From contig NZ_JACYFG010000006.1 in assembly GCF_014803405.1 (NCBI RefSeq), positions 69,501 to 133,500 of the forward strand: a DNA stretch of 64,000 nucleotides. The letters are read 5' to 3'. Position 1 is the first letter of the stretch, and every line of letters starts with the position of its first letter. Under the pieces are notes generated by a model. It did no database searches and was not told the DNA's origin. It saw only the letters and a program-made list of their open reading frames with translations. This DNA is from Pelagicoccus enzymogenes (GTDB taxonomy: Bacteria > Verrucomicrobiota > Verrucomicrobiia > Opitutales > Opitutaceae). Position numbers and translations under genes: made by a program. Positions 33,690 through 41,811 of this stretch are shown here, one piece after another.

Positions 33690-34145
33690 ATGATAACTTC
33701 ACAACCAAACAGACTCGACCCTTCCACAATTGATCGGGAAGAGCTCGACAAGGTCTTCGCAGCGTTCTCCCAGCCAGGGCATGTTGCGTTCGTAGACAAA
33801 GAGGGAAACAGGACTGAAATCCCCGAACCAATCTACCATCACCTCATGCGAATCGCTCGCATGATGCAACAAGGACAAGCAATCGTGATGCTTCCAGAGA
33901 ATGAGACCTTCACAACAAAAGCGGCTGCGAACTACCTTGGAATGTCTCGCCAGTTTCTCGTGAACCTGCTCGAAAATGGAGACCTCCCGTTCCACAAAGT
34001 TGGCTCCCATCGACGAGTTACCTTTAAAGACCTACTCGCCTATGAAAAGGAGCGAGATTCCAAACGACGTGGTAGGCTCGATGCTCTATCCGAAAAAATC
34101 GACGAAGCAGGCCTATACGACGCAAGCTACCGAGGCGACCAATGA
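33690..34145 (+). CDS. HTH antitoxin (excisionase-type DNA-binding domain)
   Basis: A 151-residue protein with an N-terminal helical domain (1-65) and an excisionase/MerR-type HTH at about 72-120 (TTKAAANYLGMSRQFLVNLL, then HKVGSHRRVTFKDLLAYE). An acidic tail follows, which may wrap the toxin. It overlaps the PIN-domain gene by ATGA, the standard antitoxin-first arrangement. Base composition is more AT-rich than the neighbours, suggesting horizontal acquisition. The Shine-Dalgarno match (AAAGGAGG) is one of the best in the window, 13 bases before the ATG. Confidence 0.85.
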   Translation: MITSQPNRLDPSTIDREELDKVFAAFSQPGHVAFVDKEGNRTEIPEPIYHHLMRIARMMQQGQAIVMLPENETFTTKAAANYLGMSRQFLVNLLENGDLPFHKVGSHRRVTFKDLLAYEKERDSKRRGRLDALSEKIDEAGLYDASYRGDQ

Positions 34146-34699
34146 AAGCAGATTTCAAGGTCACAATCGATGCCTGCGTGTTGGCGAACTACGCCGTTTG
34201 CGACCTGCTGCTTCGCCTCGCAGAAAGGCCGAGACAGTACCTGCCTGTATGGTCGGACAAAATCCTCGATGAAGTCTACCGCACCCAGATCAAAAAGCTG
34301 AATTGGCCAAAGCACTTGGCCGAACATTTTAGATCTGAGGTCACCGGTACCTTTCCAGAGGCATCTATATCCGATTTCGAACATATCATCCCTTCATTGA
34401 ACAACCACGAAAAGGATCGGCATGTCCTTGCAGCTGCGATTCATTCAGACAGCTCGCTTATTCTGACGTTCAACCTCAGAGACTTCCCCAAAGACGCCTT
34501 GGAACCATGGAAGGTTGAAGTGTCTCATCCCCAGGATTACCTCATTGTACTTCACGAGATGGAACCTGTCCAAATGGCGAGCAGAATAGCAGCCATCGCA
34601 GCTCAGAGGAAAATGGATCAACTCGATCTCCTTCTGTTGCTCGGGAAGTCACTGCCCAACTTCGCCAGTCGCTTGATCGACGACCTAGGATTAGGCTAG
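34142..34699 (+). CDS. PIN-domain toxin, VapC-like
   Basis: A 185-residue PIN-domain ribonuclease. Metal-binding acidic residues are visible: Asp in VTIDACVLANY (about residue 10), Glu in SDKILDEVYR, Asp in EKDRHVLAAAIH and Asp in LTFNLRDFP. This is the PIN_3 subgroup, longer than classical VapC (about 130), with a helical C-terminal extension of about 45 residues. Toxins of this type cleave tRNA or rRNA when free of antitoxin. It is coupled to the upstream HTH gene. Confidence 0.87.
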   Translation: MKADFKVTIDACVLANYAVCDLLLRLAERPRQYLPVWSDKILDEVYRTQIKKLNWPKHLAEHFRSEVTGTFPEASISDFEHIIPSLNNHEKDRHVLAAAIHSDSSLILTFNLRDFPKDALEPWKVEVSHPQDYLIVLHEMEPVQMASRIAAIAAQRKMDQLDLLLLLGKSLPNFASRLIDDLGLG

Positions 34700-34709
34700 A
34701 GATCTGTAC

Positions 34710-34732
34710 AAAAAAGCTCCCACGAGGGGAGC
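34710..34732 (-). terminator. Terminator of tRNA-Gln
   Basis: On the minus strand GCTCCC pairs with GGGAGC around CTCGT and is followed by six T. It lies 45 bp beyond the tRNA 3' end and may also stop toxin-gene transcription from the other side. Confidence 0.85.
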
Positions 34733-34777
34733 CATCTTTCGCCAACTACTAGAAGTCTTGTACCAGACCCTTAGTAG

Positions 34778-34851
34778 TGGCAGCCCGGCAGGGATTCGAA
34801 CCCCGACTGACTGGACCAAAACCAGCTGTGCTACCGTTACACCACCAGGCT
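34778..34851 (-). tRNA. tRNA-Gln (anticodon TTG)
   Basis: A 74-nt cloverleaf with encoded CCA. The acceptor arms AGCCTGG and CCGGGCT pair with one G-T wobble, the D arm is GTG...CAC, and the anticodon stem GCTGG/CCAGT encloses TTTTGGT with anticodon TTG. The T loop TTCGAAT is canonical. The 3' end faces the toxin-antitoxin pair and is followed by its own terminator. Confidence 0.96.
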
Positions 34852-35002
34852 AACCTTTGAAGGAGCGATAAGTTGGTAATAACCTTACCGTTCGTCAAGC
34901 GCCTAAATGACGATATTTTCGGAAGTCCGCTTCGCGCCAATTGACGCATAAGCAAAGCCTAGCATTGACGAGTCCAACTCACTTTGGCTTAACGAGTTTT
35001 TA

Positions 35003-35743
35003 ATGTCATCAGCGTCTAATTCGGCCGAAAAACCTAAATACAAACGCGTCGTCCTCAAACTAAGTGGAGAGGTCTTACGCTGTTCCGAGACGGGAGATCC
35101 CATCGCATGGAACACACTACGCAAAATCTGCCAGCAGATTAAGGACATACGGGAGCTTGGGGTCCAAGTTTGTATCGTGATCGGGGGAGGCAATATCTTC
35201 CGCGGCTTGTCCGGCTCGACCGATCAAGGCGTAGACCGAACCACCGGCGACTACATGGGGATGCTCTCCACCGTCATCAACGGTCTCGCGTTCATGGAAT
35301 GCCTCGAGAAGATGGGTGTGCAAACCCGAGTGCAAACCTCGATCCCCATGAACCAGGTCGCAGAGCCCTTCATCCTTCGCCGCGCAATCCGGCACTTAGA
35401 GAAAGGACGCGTCGTGATCTTCGTCGCGGGAACCGGCAACCCATACTTCTCCACCGATACCACAGCCGCCCTGCGAGCCAGCGAAATCGAGGCCGAGGTG
35501 ATAATGAAAGCCACCAAGGTCGACGGCATCTACGACAAGGATCCGATGAAGCACGACGACGCCGTTCGCTACGACTCCCTTTCCTACATAGACGCGCTCC
35601 AGCAACGCCTCAACATTCTCGACTCCACCGCATTCTCGCTTTGCATGGACAACGAGGTCCCCATCCTGGTTTTCAGCTTAAACGACTCCGACTCGATCCG
35701 TCGCGCCATCATCGGCGAAAACGTCGGCACTCTAGTTTCCTAA
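35003..35743 (+). CDS. pyrH: Uridylate kinase
   Basis: A 246-residue UMP kinase of the amino-acid kinase family (usual length about 240). It has [57 protein letters not shown] and [10 protein letters not shown]. It phosphorylates UMP to UDP and is usually allosterically controlled. It is followed 19 bp later by frr, the conserved pyrH-frr order, though tsf and rpsB are not on the upstream side here. Confidence 0.97.
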   Translation: MSSASNSAEKPKYKRVVLKLSGEVLRCSETGDPIAWNTLRKICQQIKDIRELGVQVCIVIGGGNIFRGLSGSTDQGVDRTTGDYMGMLSTVINGLAFMECLEKMGVQTRVQTSIPMNQVAEPFILRRAIRHLEKGRVVIFVAGTGNPYFSTDTTAALRASEIEAEVIMKATKVDGIYDKDPMKHDDAVRYDSLSYIDALQQRLNILDSTAFSLCMDNEVPILVFSLNDSDSIRRAIIGENVGTLVS

Positions 35744-35762
35744 CTTTCACCCCTTTCCGCAA

Positions 35763-36323
35763 ATGGACGAAGAAACAGTATTCCTGACAATGGACGAAAA
35801 GGCCGAAAAGGCCGTCGAACATACCGCAAACGAATTCGCTGCCGTTAATACCGGCAAAGCAAACCCCGGCATGGTCGAGGGAATTCAGGTCGAAGCCTAC
35901 GGCAGCCAAATGGCCCTCAAGGAAATGGCCGCCATCACTACTCCCGACGCTCGTACCATCGCGGTGCAACCATGGGACAAGTCGACCCTCAAGGCCATCG
36001 AGAAAGCGATCCTCGCGTCCAACATCGGCATCACGCCCGCAATAATGGGCGACGTTATCCGTCTCCCCCTCCCCGAGCTCACCGGCGACCGCCGTCAAGA
36101 GCTTGTGAAGCTGGTGAGCAAGCAAGCAGAAGACGGACGCGTTGCGGTTCGCAACGCTCGCCGCGACGCCATGGACGCCCTCAAGAAACTCCAGAAAGCG
36201 GGCGAAATCACCGAGGACGAGCTCAAGACTGACGAGAAGGAAATCCAAGAGACCACCGACAACTCGATCAAGAAGATCAACGACCTCCTCGCCGCCAAGG
36301 AAAAGGAACTTACCACCGTTTAA
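35763..36323 (+). CDS. frr: Ribosome recycling factor
   Basis: A 186-residue protein matching ribosome recycling factor in length and motifs: MDEKAEKAVEHTANEFAAVNTGKANPGMVEGI, TTPDARTIAVQPWDKSTLKAIEKAI and the C-terminal three-helix bundle with RRDAMDALKKL. It works with EF-G to split the post-termination ribosome. It is cotranscribed with pyrH. Confidence 0.97.
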   Translation: MDEETVFLTMDEKAEKAVEHTANEFAAVNTGKANPGMVEGIQVEAYGSQMALKEMAAITTPDARTIAVQPWDKSTLKAIEKAILASNIGITPAIMGDVIRLPLPELTGDRRQELVKLVSKQAEDGRVAVRNARRDAMDALKKLQKAGEITEDELKTDEKEIQETTDNSIKKINDLLAAKEKELTTV

Positions 36324-36343
36324 GCAGCAAAGCGGCTTCCCTC

Positions 36344-36406
36344 AATAGTCTGTAGCCATTTAGTCCGTAGCCCCGACGGCTATAGACTAAACCGCTACAG
36401 ACTATT
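36344..36406. repeat. REP-like double palindrome between frr and proB
   Basis: A 63-nt element folds into one long stem. Outer 13-bp arms AATAGTCTGTAGC/GCTACAGACTATT are perfect. A 3x3 internal loop follows, then inner 13-nt arms TTAGTCCGTAGCC/GGCTATAGACTAA with two mismatches around CCGAC. Each outer/inner arm pair also reads as a direct repeat (TAGTCTGTAGCC against TAGTCCGTAGCC). It may act as an mRNA-stabilising or terminating hairpin. No second copy was seen in this window. Confidence 0.85.
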
Positions 36407-36416
36407 TTGCATCCAC

Positions 36417-37502
36417 ATGAAACGCGTCGTCATAAAACTAGGCACCGGAATCCTGACCCACGGTATCGGGAAGGTGGATACCGTTCGGGTAAACGCAATC
36501 TGTAGCCAGGTCGCTGAGCTCAGAAAACGCGGGATCGAAACTCTGATCGTTAGCTCCGGAGCCGTTGGCATGGGCATGGGGGCCCTCTCCCTCCAAGAAC
36601 GCCCCAAGACGCTCGCCAAACAGCAAGCGTGCGCCGCGATCGGCCAGAGTCGCCTCATCCAATGCTGGCAAGACGGGCTCCAGCCTCATGGCCTCATCGC
36701 CGGGCAGATCCTGCTCACCCACGAAGGCCTGCGTATACGCAACCGCTACGTCAACGCCAAGGCAACCATCGAGCAACTGCTCAACTACGGCGTCGTCCCT
36801 ATCATCAACGAAAACGATTCCGTATCCGCGATCGAGATACGGTTTGGCAACAACGACCTGCTGGGAGCCATGGTCGCGAGCCTCAGCGATGCCGACCAGT
36901 ACCAAATCCTATCAACCGCTCCAGGGCTGATCGACATGGATGGCGACGGGCAGATCATACCCGTCGTCGAGAAGATCACTCCCGAGATCGAATCGCTCGC
37001 CAAAGGCACCAGCTCCCCCACCGCCGTCGGCGGCATGGTTTCAAAACTCGAAGCCGCCAAGCTATCCACCGAATCTGGCTGCGAAACCTTTATCGCGGAC
37101 GGTTCGGCCGAAAACATCATAATCCGCATCATCGACGGAGAAGTCGTGGGCACCCGCTTCAAGGCCTCACCGCAACCCATGGGCTCAAAAAAACGCTGGC
37201 TCGCCTATTTTCAACGCGCCAGCGGCTCTATCACGATCGACGACGGAGCGAGCGACGCGATCGTTCGCCGCGGCCGTAGCCTCCTTCCCGCTGGCGTCAC
37301 CCGATTCGACGGCCACTTCAAGCCCGGCGACGTCGTCGATATCCTCAACTCGAAAGGTGAAGCCGTCGCCCGCGGCGAAATAGCCTACTCCGGCGCCGAG
37401 ATCGCAAACATCGCCGGCAAGCACGTAGAGGAACTGCAAGACCTGTACCCGGACCGCACTCGCCTGGAGGTCGTGCATCGCGACGCCCTCGTGCTGCTCT
37501 GA
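36417..37502 (+). CDS. proB: Glutamate 5-kinase
   Basis: A 361-residue enzyme catalysing the first step of proline synthesis. The amino-acid kinase domain (1-255) has VVIKLGTGIL, VSSGAVGMGMG, NENDSVSAIEIRFGNND and GTSSPTAVGGMVSKLEAAKLS. A C-terminal PUA domain (about 270-355) has RASGSITIDDGA and LPAGVTRFDGHFKPGDVVDI. Feedback inhibition by proline is usual. proA is not adjacent. Confidence 0.96.
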   Translation: MKRVVIKLGTGILTHGIGKVDTVRVNAICSQVAELRKRGIETLIVSSGAVGMGMGALSLQERPKTLAKQQACAAIGQSRLIQCWQDGLQPHGLIAGQILLTHEGLRIRNRYVNAKATIEQLLNYGVVPIINENDSVSAIEIRFGNNDLLGAMVASLSDADQYQILSTAPGLIDMDGDGQIIPVVEKITPEIESLAKGTSSPTAVGGMVSKLEAAKLSTESGCETFIADGSAENIIIRIIDGEVVGTRFKASPQPMGSKKRWLAYFQRASGSITIDDGASDAIVRRGRSLLPAGVTRFDGHFKPGDVVDILNSKGEAVARGEIAYSGAEIANIAGKHVEELQDLYPDRTRLEVVHRDALVLL

Positions 37503-37607
37503 GCCTTGGGAGCTCGCTCGTCGCGAGATTCGCTCACCCGCAGATCGCCTTCCAATGGGCAACTTCACCCTTCACACTTGTCGATTCACCACTCTTACTG
37601 CCCACGA

Positions 37608-39605
37608 ATGGACTTCGATCTCAGCCCGACGCCAAACCCTTTCGAAATTCCCGAGATAGACTTTCGGGCGCAGCTCAACGACGAGCAGTATGCCGCCGTC
37701 ACCGCCCAACCAGGCCCACTCCTTATCCTAGCCGGAGCCGGTTCCGGCAAAACACGTACCCTCACCTATCGCGTCGCCTACCTCCTCAGCAAAGGCGTCC
37801 GAGCGGGCGAAATCCTCTTGCTGACCTTCACCAACAAGGCAGCCAAAGAGATGCTCGACCGAGTGGAAGAGCTTACCGGCGTAGAAGGACGCAGCTTTTG
37901 GGGCGGCACTTTCCACAGCATCGGACATCGGCTCCTACGCATGCATGGCGAAGCCATCGGCGTCCCCAAGAACTTCACGATCCTCGACGCCGGCGAAGCC
38001 GAAACCGTCCTCAAGCATGCGGTCGAATCCGTTGAGTCCTCCTTCTTCAAGAACAAGACTCACCCCAAACCCGGTCCGCTCTCGTCCATCATCAGCATGG
38101 CCCGCAACACCTGCGAGTCCATCGAGCGGACCATCATCGATTTCTTTCCCCAACACCACGACTTCATCGAGCGCATCGAAGGCTTCGCCGAGGCTTACGC
38201 AAAAAAGAAGAAGGAGCAAAACGTGGTCGACTACGACGACCTGCTCGTCTTCTGGCTCAAACTCCTCGAAGAAGCGCCAGAAGTCGCCGAATACTACCAA
38301 AAGCGTTTTCAGCACTGCCTCGTCGACGAGTACCAAGACACCAACGTCCTGCAAGCCGCCATCATCGACAAAATGGCTCCCCACCATCGCATCATGGCAG
38401 TCGGCGACGACGCCCAGTGCATCTACTCCTGGAGAGGAGCCAACTTCGACAACATCCTTACCTTCCCTGACCGCCACCCGGGAACTGAAATCCTGCGAAT
38501 CGAAACCAACTACCGCAGTACGCCCGAGATCCTCACCATGGCCAACGCCATCATCTCAAACCGTACGACCGCTGGCTTCGACAAGGAACTCCGCGCCCAC
38601 AAGCCATCCGCTCAGCGGCCCTACGTGGTGCAAGCGATGGATACCCGGGAACAGGCCCAATTCGTCATCACCCGGATCCGAGGCCTCATCGACGAAGGAC
38701 AGGATCCGCGCGAGATCGCCGTCCTTTATCGCTCCCACTTCGTCGCCCTCGACATGCAGATGGAGCTGTCCCGCGCCGGCGTCCCCTACCAAATCACCAG
38801 CGGCGTTCGCTTCTTCGAGCAAGCTCACATCAAGGACCTCGTCGCCCACCTGCGCCTTGTCTACAATCCCGCGGACGTAACCGCATTCCTGCGACTTTTT
38901 CTGCTCCTCCCCAAAGTCGGCGAAAAGACTGCCCAGAAGCTCTACGACCACACCTTGGCAATCGCCAAGAAACACGAGCTCGACTTCATCGACGCGCTCC
39001 GCCACGAGGCGACGGTCAAGAAGGCTCCCGCCGCCTCGCGAGCCGATTGGGAAGCCGTTGCCCTCACGCTGCGCGACATGAAGCAAATAGCCGACACGGG
39101 CACCCCCGACGAAGTCGTGCAAATCGCTATCGACGGTTGGTACTCGTCCTACCTGCAAGGCGCCTACGCCAACTACAGCAATCGCTTGGAAGACCTGAAC
39201 TCCCTTGTCGGCTTCGCAGCTCGCTTCGAGGAAATGCAGGAACTTATCGCTCAGATCACGCTCCTAAACTCCGAGACCTCTGGCCGCATGGAAGAGTCCG
39301 ACGAGGCAATCCGCCTCACCACCGTCCACCAAGCCAAAGGCCTCGAGTTCAACGTCGTTTTCGTCATCGGCGCCGCAGACGGATTCTTTCCGACTCGCCG
39401 TTCCATCGACGTGGGCGACACCGAGGAAGAGCGCCGCCTCTTCTACGTCGCCGTCACCCGAGCTCGGGACGAACTCTATGTCCTGTATCCAAAAATGAAT
39501 ACTAAAGGCGGGCCAAGCATGTTCCTGAACCCCAGCCGCTTTCTACAAGAAATCTCCACCGACCTTTTCGAACCCATCCGCATCCGCCGCAACTACGGCT
39601 GGTAG
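37608..39605 (+). CDS. UvrD/Rep-family ATP-dependent DNA helicase
   Basis: A 665-residue superfamily 1A helicase. It has the Q motif LNDEQYAAV, Walker A AGAGSGKT at residues 42-49, motif Ia TFTNKAAKEML, Walker B LVDEYQDTN, motif III GDDAQCIYSWRGA, motif IV ETNYRST and motif V TTVHQAKGLEFNVVFVIGAADGFFP, followed by VAVTRARDELY. UvrD, PcrA or Rep type; the protein lacks a long C-terminal Tudor-like tail. It unwinds DNA in repair or replication restart. The ATG giving MDFDLSPTPN is preferred to an upstream ATG because the extension is not helicase-like. Confidence 0.95.
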   Translation: MDFDLSPTPNPFEIPEIDFRAQLNDEQYAAVTAQPGPLLILAGAGSGKTRTLTYRVAYLLSKGVRAGEILLLTFTNKAAKEMLDRVEELTGVEGRSFWGGTFHSIGHRLLRMHGEAIGVPKNFTILDAGEAETVLKHAVESVESSFFKNKTHPKPGPLSSIISMARNTCESIERTIIDFFPQHHDFIERIEGFAEAYAKKKKEQNVVDYDDLLVFWLKLLEEAPEVAEYYQKRFQHCLVDEYQDTNVLQAAIIDKMAPHHRIMAVGDDAQCIYSWRGANFDNILTFPDRHPGTEILRIETNYRSTPEILTMANAIISNRTTAGFDKELRAHKPSAQRPYVVQAMDTREQAQFVITRIRGLIDEGQDPREIAVLYRSHFVALDMQMELSRAGVPYQITSGVRFFEQAHIKDLVAHLRLVYNPADVTAFLRLFLLLPKVGEKTAQKLYDHTLAIAKKHELDFIDALRHEATVKKAPAASRADWEAVALTLRDMKQIADTGTPDEVVQIAIDGWYSSYLQGAYANYSNRLEDLNSLVGFAARFEEMQELIAQITLLNSETSGRMEESDEAIRLTTVHQAKGLEFNVVFVIGAADGFFPTRRSIDVGDTEEERRLFYVAVTRARDELYVLYPKMNTKGGPSMFLNPSRFLQEISTDLFEPIRIRRNYGW

Positions 39606-39644
39606 GAGCGACCTCGGTCGCGATCACACAACCACGCTTTCCCA

Positions 39645-40094
39645 ATGAGACACCTCATAACCGTTTTCACCCTGCTCGCGCTTGCCGCCACAGCCCGAGC
39701 CGAACTCACAGTCGTTTCCGCCGAGCACCGAGACGCCGACTCCTTCAAGCGCGTCAGCGAATACCTGACCGGCAAGCACAGCGACGGTCGCTACGCCGTC
39801 TTTCGCAGCGACGACAACAGCCGCGATGGTTTCTACATCTCGCTTCTCGCCGATGATAGAACTACCCTTGCTCGAGCGGAAAAACTACGCGTTCAGTTCG
39901 TCCGCAAGGGTACGCAAGAGATCGACAGCTTCCAACTGCCTGCCAAGGACCTCAAAAAGAAGCGCATCCTCGTCGGCTTTACCGGCAGCGAATGGGAAGA
40001 ATCCAGCAACCATCCCGTCGCCTGGAAAATCGAGCTGCTGGACGCATCAGGCATACCGCTCGAAACTGCTCAAAGCTTTCTCTGGTCCGAATAA
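39645..40094 (+). CDS. Small secreted protein of unknown function
   Basis: A 149-residue protein with a clear Sec signal peptide (about 1-19, ending ARAE). The mature part is a single beta-rich domain of about 125 residues without cysteines. It has RYAVFRSDDNSRDGFYISLLAD and ends WKIELLDASGIPLETAQSF. No family recognised; it looks like a small periplasmic beta-sandwich. It precedes the OGG-type gene by 45 bp on the same strand. Confidence 0.78.
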   Translation: MRHLITVFTLLALAATARAELTVVSAEHRDADSFKRVSEYLTGKHSDGRYAVFRSDDNSRDGFYISLLADDRTTLARAEKLRVQFVRKGTQEIDSFQLPAKDLKKKRILVGFTGSEWEESSNHPVAWKIELLDASGIPLETAQSFLWSE

Positions 40095-40139
40095 CCCAAC
40101 TACCTTGCGAAAAGCGGACCCCTTGCCGCGATTGAGCAC

Positions 40140-41012
40140 ATGCCGACCTGGACTCCTTGGAAGACTATCCCACTGGCAACGCCCTTCACCGAGCAAACGC
40201 TTGCGGAAACCCTGAATGGCGGCCAAGCCTTCCGGTGGAACTACCTCGAGACCAAATCGTGCTGGCAAGGAATCTGGGGACAACACGTAGCACGTATCCG
40301 TTTTTCGGATAAAGGTGGGATCGAAGTGTCCACTCCCTCCAGCCACCCCGAGACGGAACCCTCTCTTGCATCCTACCTGCGCGCTGACTTTGACTGGGCA
40401 GCCGCCATGGACAAGCTTCCTTGGCGAAGCGATTCCCACCTCCAAAAGGCACTCCAAGCCTATCCTGGTCTCCGCATCCTCAAGCAACCCTTCCCCGAGG
40501 CCGTCCTCTGTTTCCTCTGTTCGGCCACCAAGCAGATTCCGCAGATCAAAGTCATGTGCGAACGCATGGCAGAAAACCTAGGAACTGAGATCCTACCCGG
40601 GATCCATGCTCTCCCGACCTGGGAACAGCTCGCCGCCGCGAGCGAAGAGCAGCTTCGATCGCTCGGCCTCGGCTTTCGGGCCAAGAACATCAAAAAGACT
40701 GCCGACTTGCTCGCCTCCCACCCCGAGCTTCTTTCCCAGATAGAAGCCTCGCCCTATTCCGAGGCCAAGCCCATGCTCGTTTCCCTTCCCGGAGTGGGGG
40801 AGAAGATTGCAGACTGCGCCTTGCTCTTCGGAGCCGCCAAGCTCGAAGCCTTCCCCGTCGACACCTGGATCATCAAAGTCCTCGAGAAACGATATGCTCT
40901 TTTCGGATGGTCGCCTTCCCAGCTTTCCCAGTTCGGTCGCGTCCACTACGGTCCCTTAGCGGGCTTCGCCCAGCAATTCATCTTTTCCTACGAACGCCAA
41001 CATCCTGCATGA
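40140..41012 (+). CDS. OGG1-type 8-oxoguanine DNA glycosylase/lyase
   Basis: A 290-residue enzyme similar to the OGG1 branch of the HhH-GPD superfamily. It has NGGQAFRW near residue 27, FLCSATKQIPQI (substrate pocket helix), LGLGFRAKNI, and the helix-hairpin-helix LPGVGEKIADCALLF with catalytic Lys222. FPVDTWI follows with catalytic Asp241. It removes 8-oxoguanine and nicks the backbone. The OGG1 form, rather than MutM, is unusual in bacteria though not unique. It overlaps the beta-lactamase gene by ATGA. Confidence 0.9.
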   Translation: MPTWTPWKTIPLATPFTEQTLAETLNGGQAFRWNYLETKSCWQGIWGQHVARIRFSDKGGIEVSTPSSHPETEPSLASYLRADFDWAAAMDKLPWRSDSHLQKALQAYPGLRILKQPFPEAVLCFLCSATKQIPQIKVMCERMAENLGTEILPGIHALPTWEQLAAASEEQLRSLGLGFRAKNIKKTADLLASHPELLSQIEASPYSEAKPMLVSLPGVGEKIADCALLFGAAKLEAFPVDTWIIKVLEKRYALFGWSPSQLSQFGRVHYGPLAGFAQQFIFSYERQHPA

Positions 41013-41809
41013 ATCGAATCTTCGCCTGTTTCTTCCTTTTCTCGACGACAATTCTCCCAGCGGAGGAGGCGAACATCGAAATCGACCAACACGCCCGAGA
41101 GCTTGTCGAAGCAAGCGGCTACCGCGGGTGCATTTTGGTATTCGACCCGGAGAACAGCTCCTATCGAGCCAGCCACCCAGAGATAGCGAGAGAAGGCTTC
41201 ATCCCGGCCTCGACTTTCAAAATCCTCAGCACCCAGGCCGCCCTGCAGTCCGGTATCGTCTCAAGCCCTGCAAGCACCCTCAAGTGGGACGGGGTAACGC
41301 GCAGTCGCGCCGAAACTAACCGCGACCTAGACTTCACCACAGCGTTCCGCATTTCCTCCGTTCCGCACTACCAAGCGATCGTGAGAGAGATTGGAGCACA
41401 GAAGATGCAAGCGTTCATCGATTCCATTCCCTACGGAAACAGAAACATAGACGGTGGGGTAGACAGCTTTTGGCTAACGGGAGGACTTCGTATTTCGCCC
41501 CTCGAACAAATCGACTTTCTCCGTCGACTTCACCGCGACGAGCTTCCCTTCGATCCGCGCGTGATGGATAGCGTCAGGACCATGATGCTCAATCCTTCCG
41601 AAAGCTCCATCGCTTACTCCGCCAAAACGGGCTGGGCCGTCCTACCCGAAAACCGCAACATCGGCTGGTGGGTCGGCTGGGCCCAACAAGACGAGCGTAT
41701 CCTCTTTTTCGCTACCGTCCTCGATTCCCATACACCAAGAGACGACTTCGGTAAGCAGCGAATCGAGCTGACGAAAGAGATAGTCAACAGCCGCTTTGGC
41801 CAGAACTAG
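41009..41809 (+). CDS. Class D (OXA-type) beta-lactamase
   Basis: A 266-residue protein with a signal peptide (about 1-18). All class D motifs are present: STFK at 68-71 (nucleophile Ser68, Lys71 that is carboxylated in the family), SSV at 116-118, YGN at 142-144, the active-site Trp in GGVDSFWL (Trp155) and KTG at 206-208. The sequence IDGGVDSFWLTGGLRISPLEQ closely follows OXA enzymes. It would hydrolyse beta-lactams in the periplasm. The ATG overlaps the preceding stop, so it is chromosomally embedded and coupled to the OGG-type gene, with no mobile element nearby. Confidence 0.94.
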   Translation: MNRIFACFFLFSTTILPAEEANIEIDQHARELVEASGYRGCILVFDPENSSYRASHPEIAREGFIPASTFKILSTQAALQSGIVSSPASTLKWDGVTRSRAETNRDLDFTTAFRISSVPHYQAIVREIGAQKMQAFIDSIPYGNRNIDGGVDSFWLTGGLRISPLEQIDFLRRLHRDELPFDPRVMDSVRTMMLNPSESSIAYSAKTGWAVLPENRNIGWWVGWAQQDERILFFATVLDSHTPRDDFGKQRIELTKEIVNSRFGQN

Positions 41810-41811
41810 TC

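Noticed and set aside
34700-34851. tRNA-Gln as an integration site with a flanking att repeat
   Set aside because: I looked for a copy of the tRNA 3' end on the far side of the toxin-antitoxin pair (33454-33690) and found only a short partial match.
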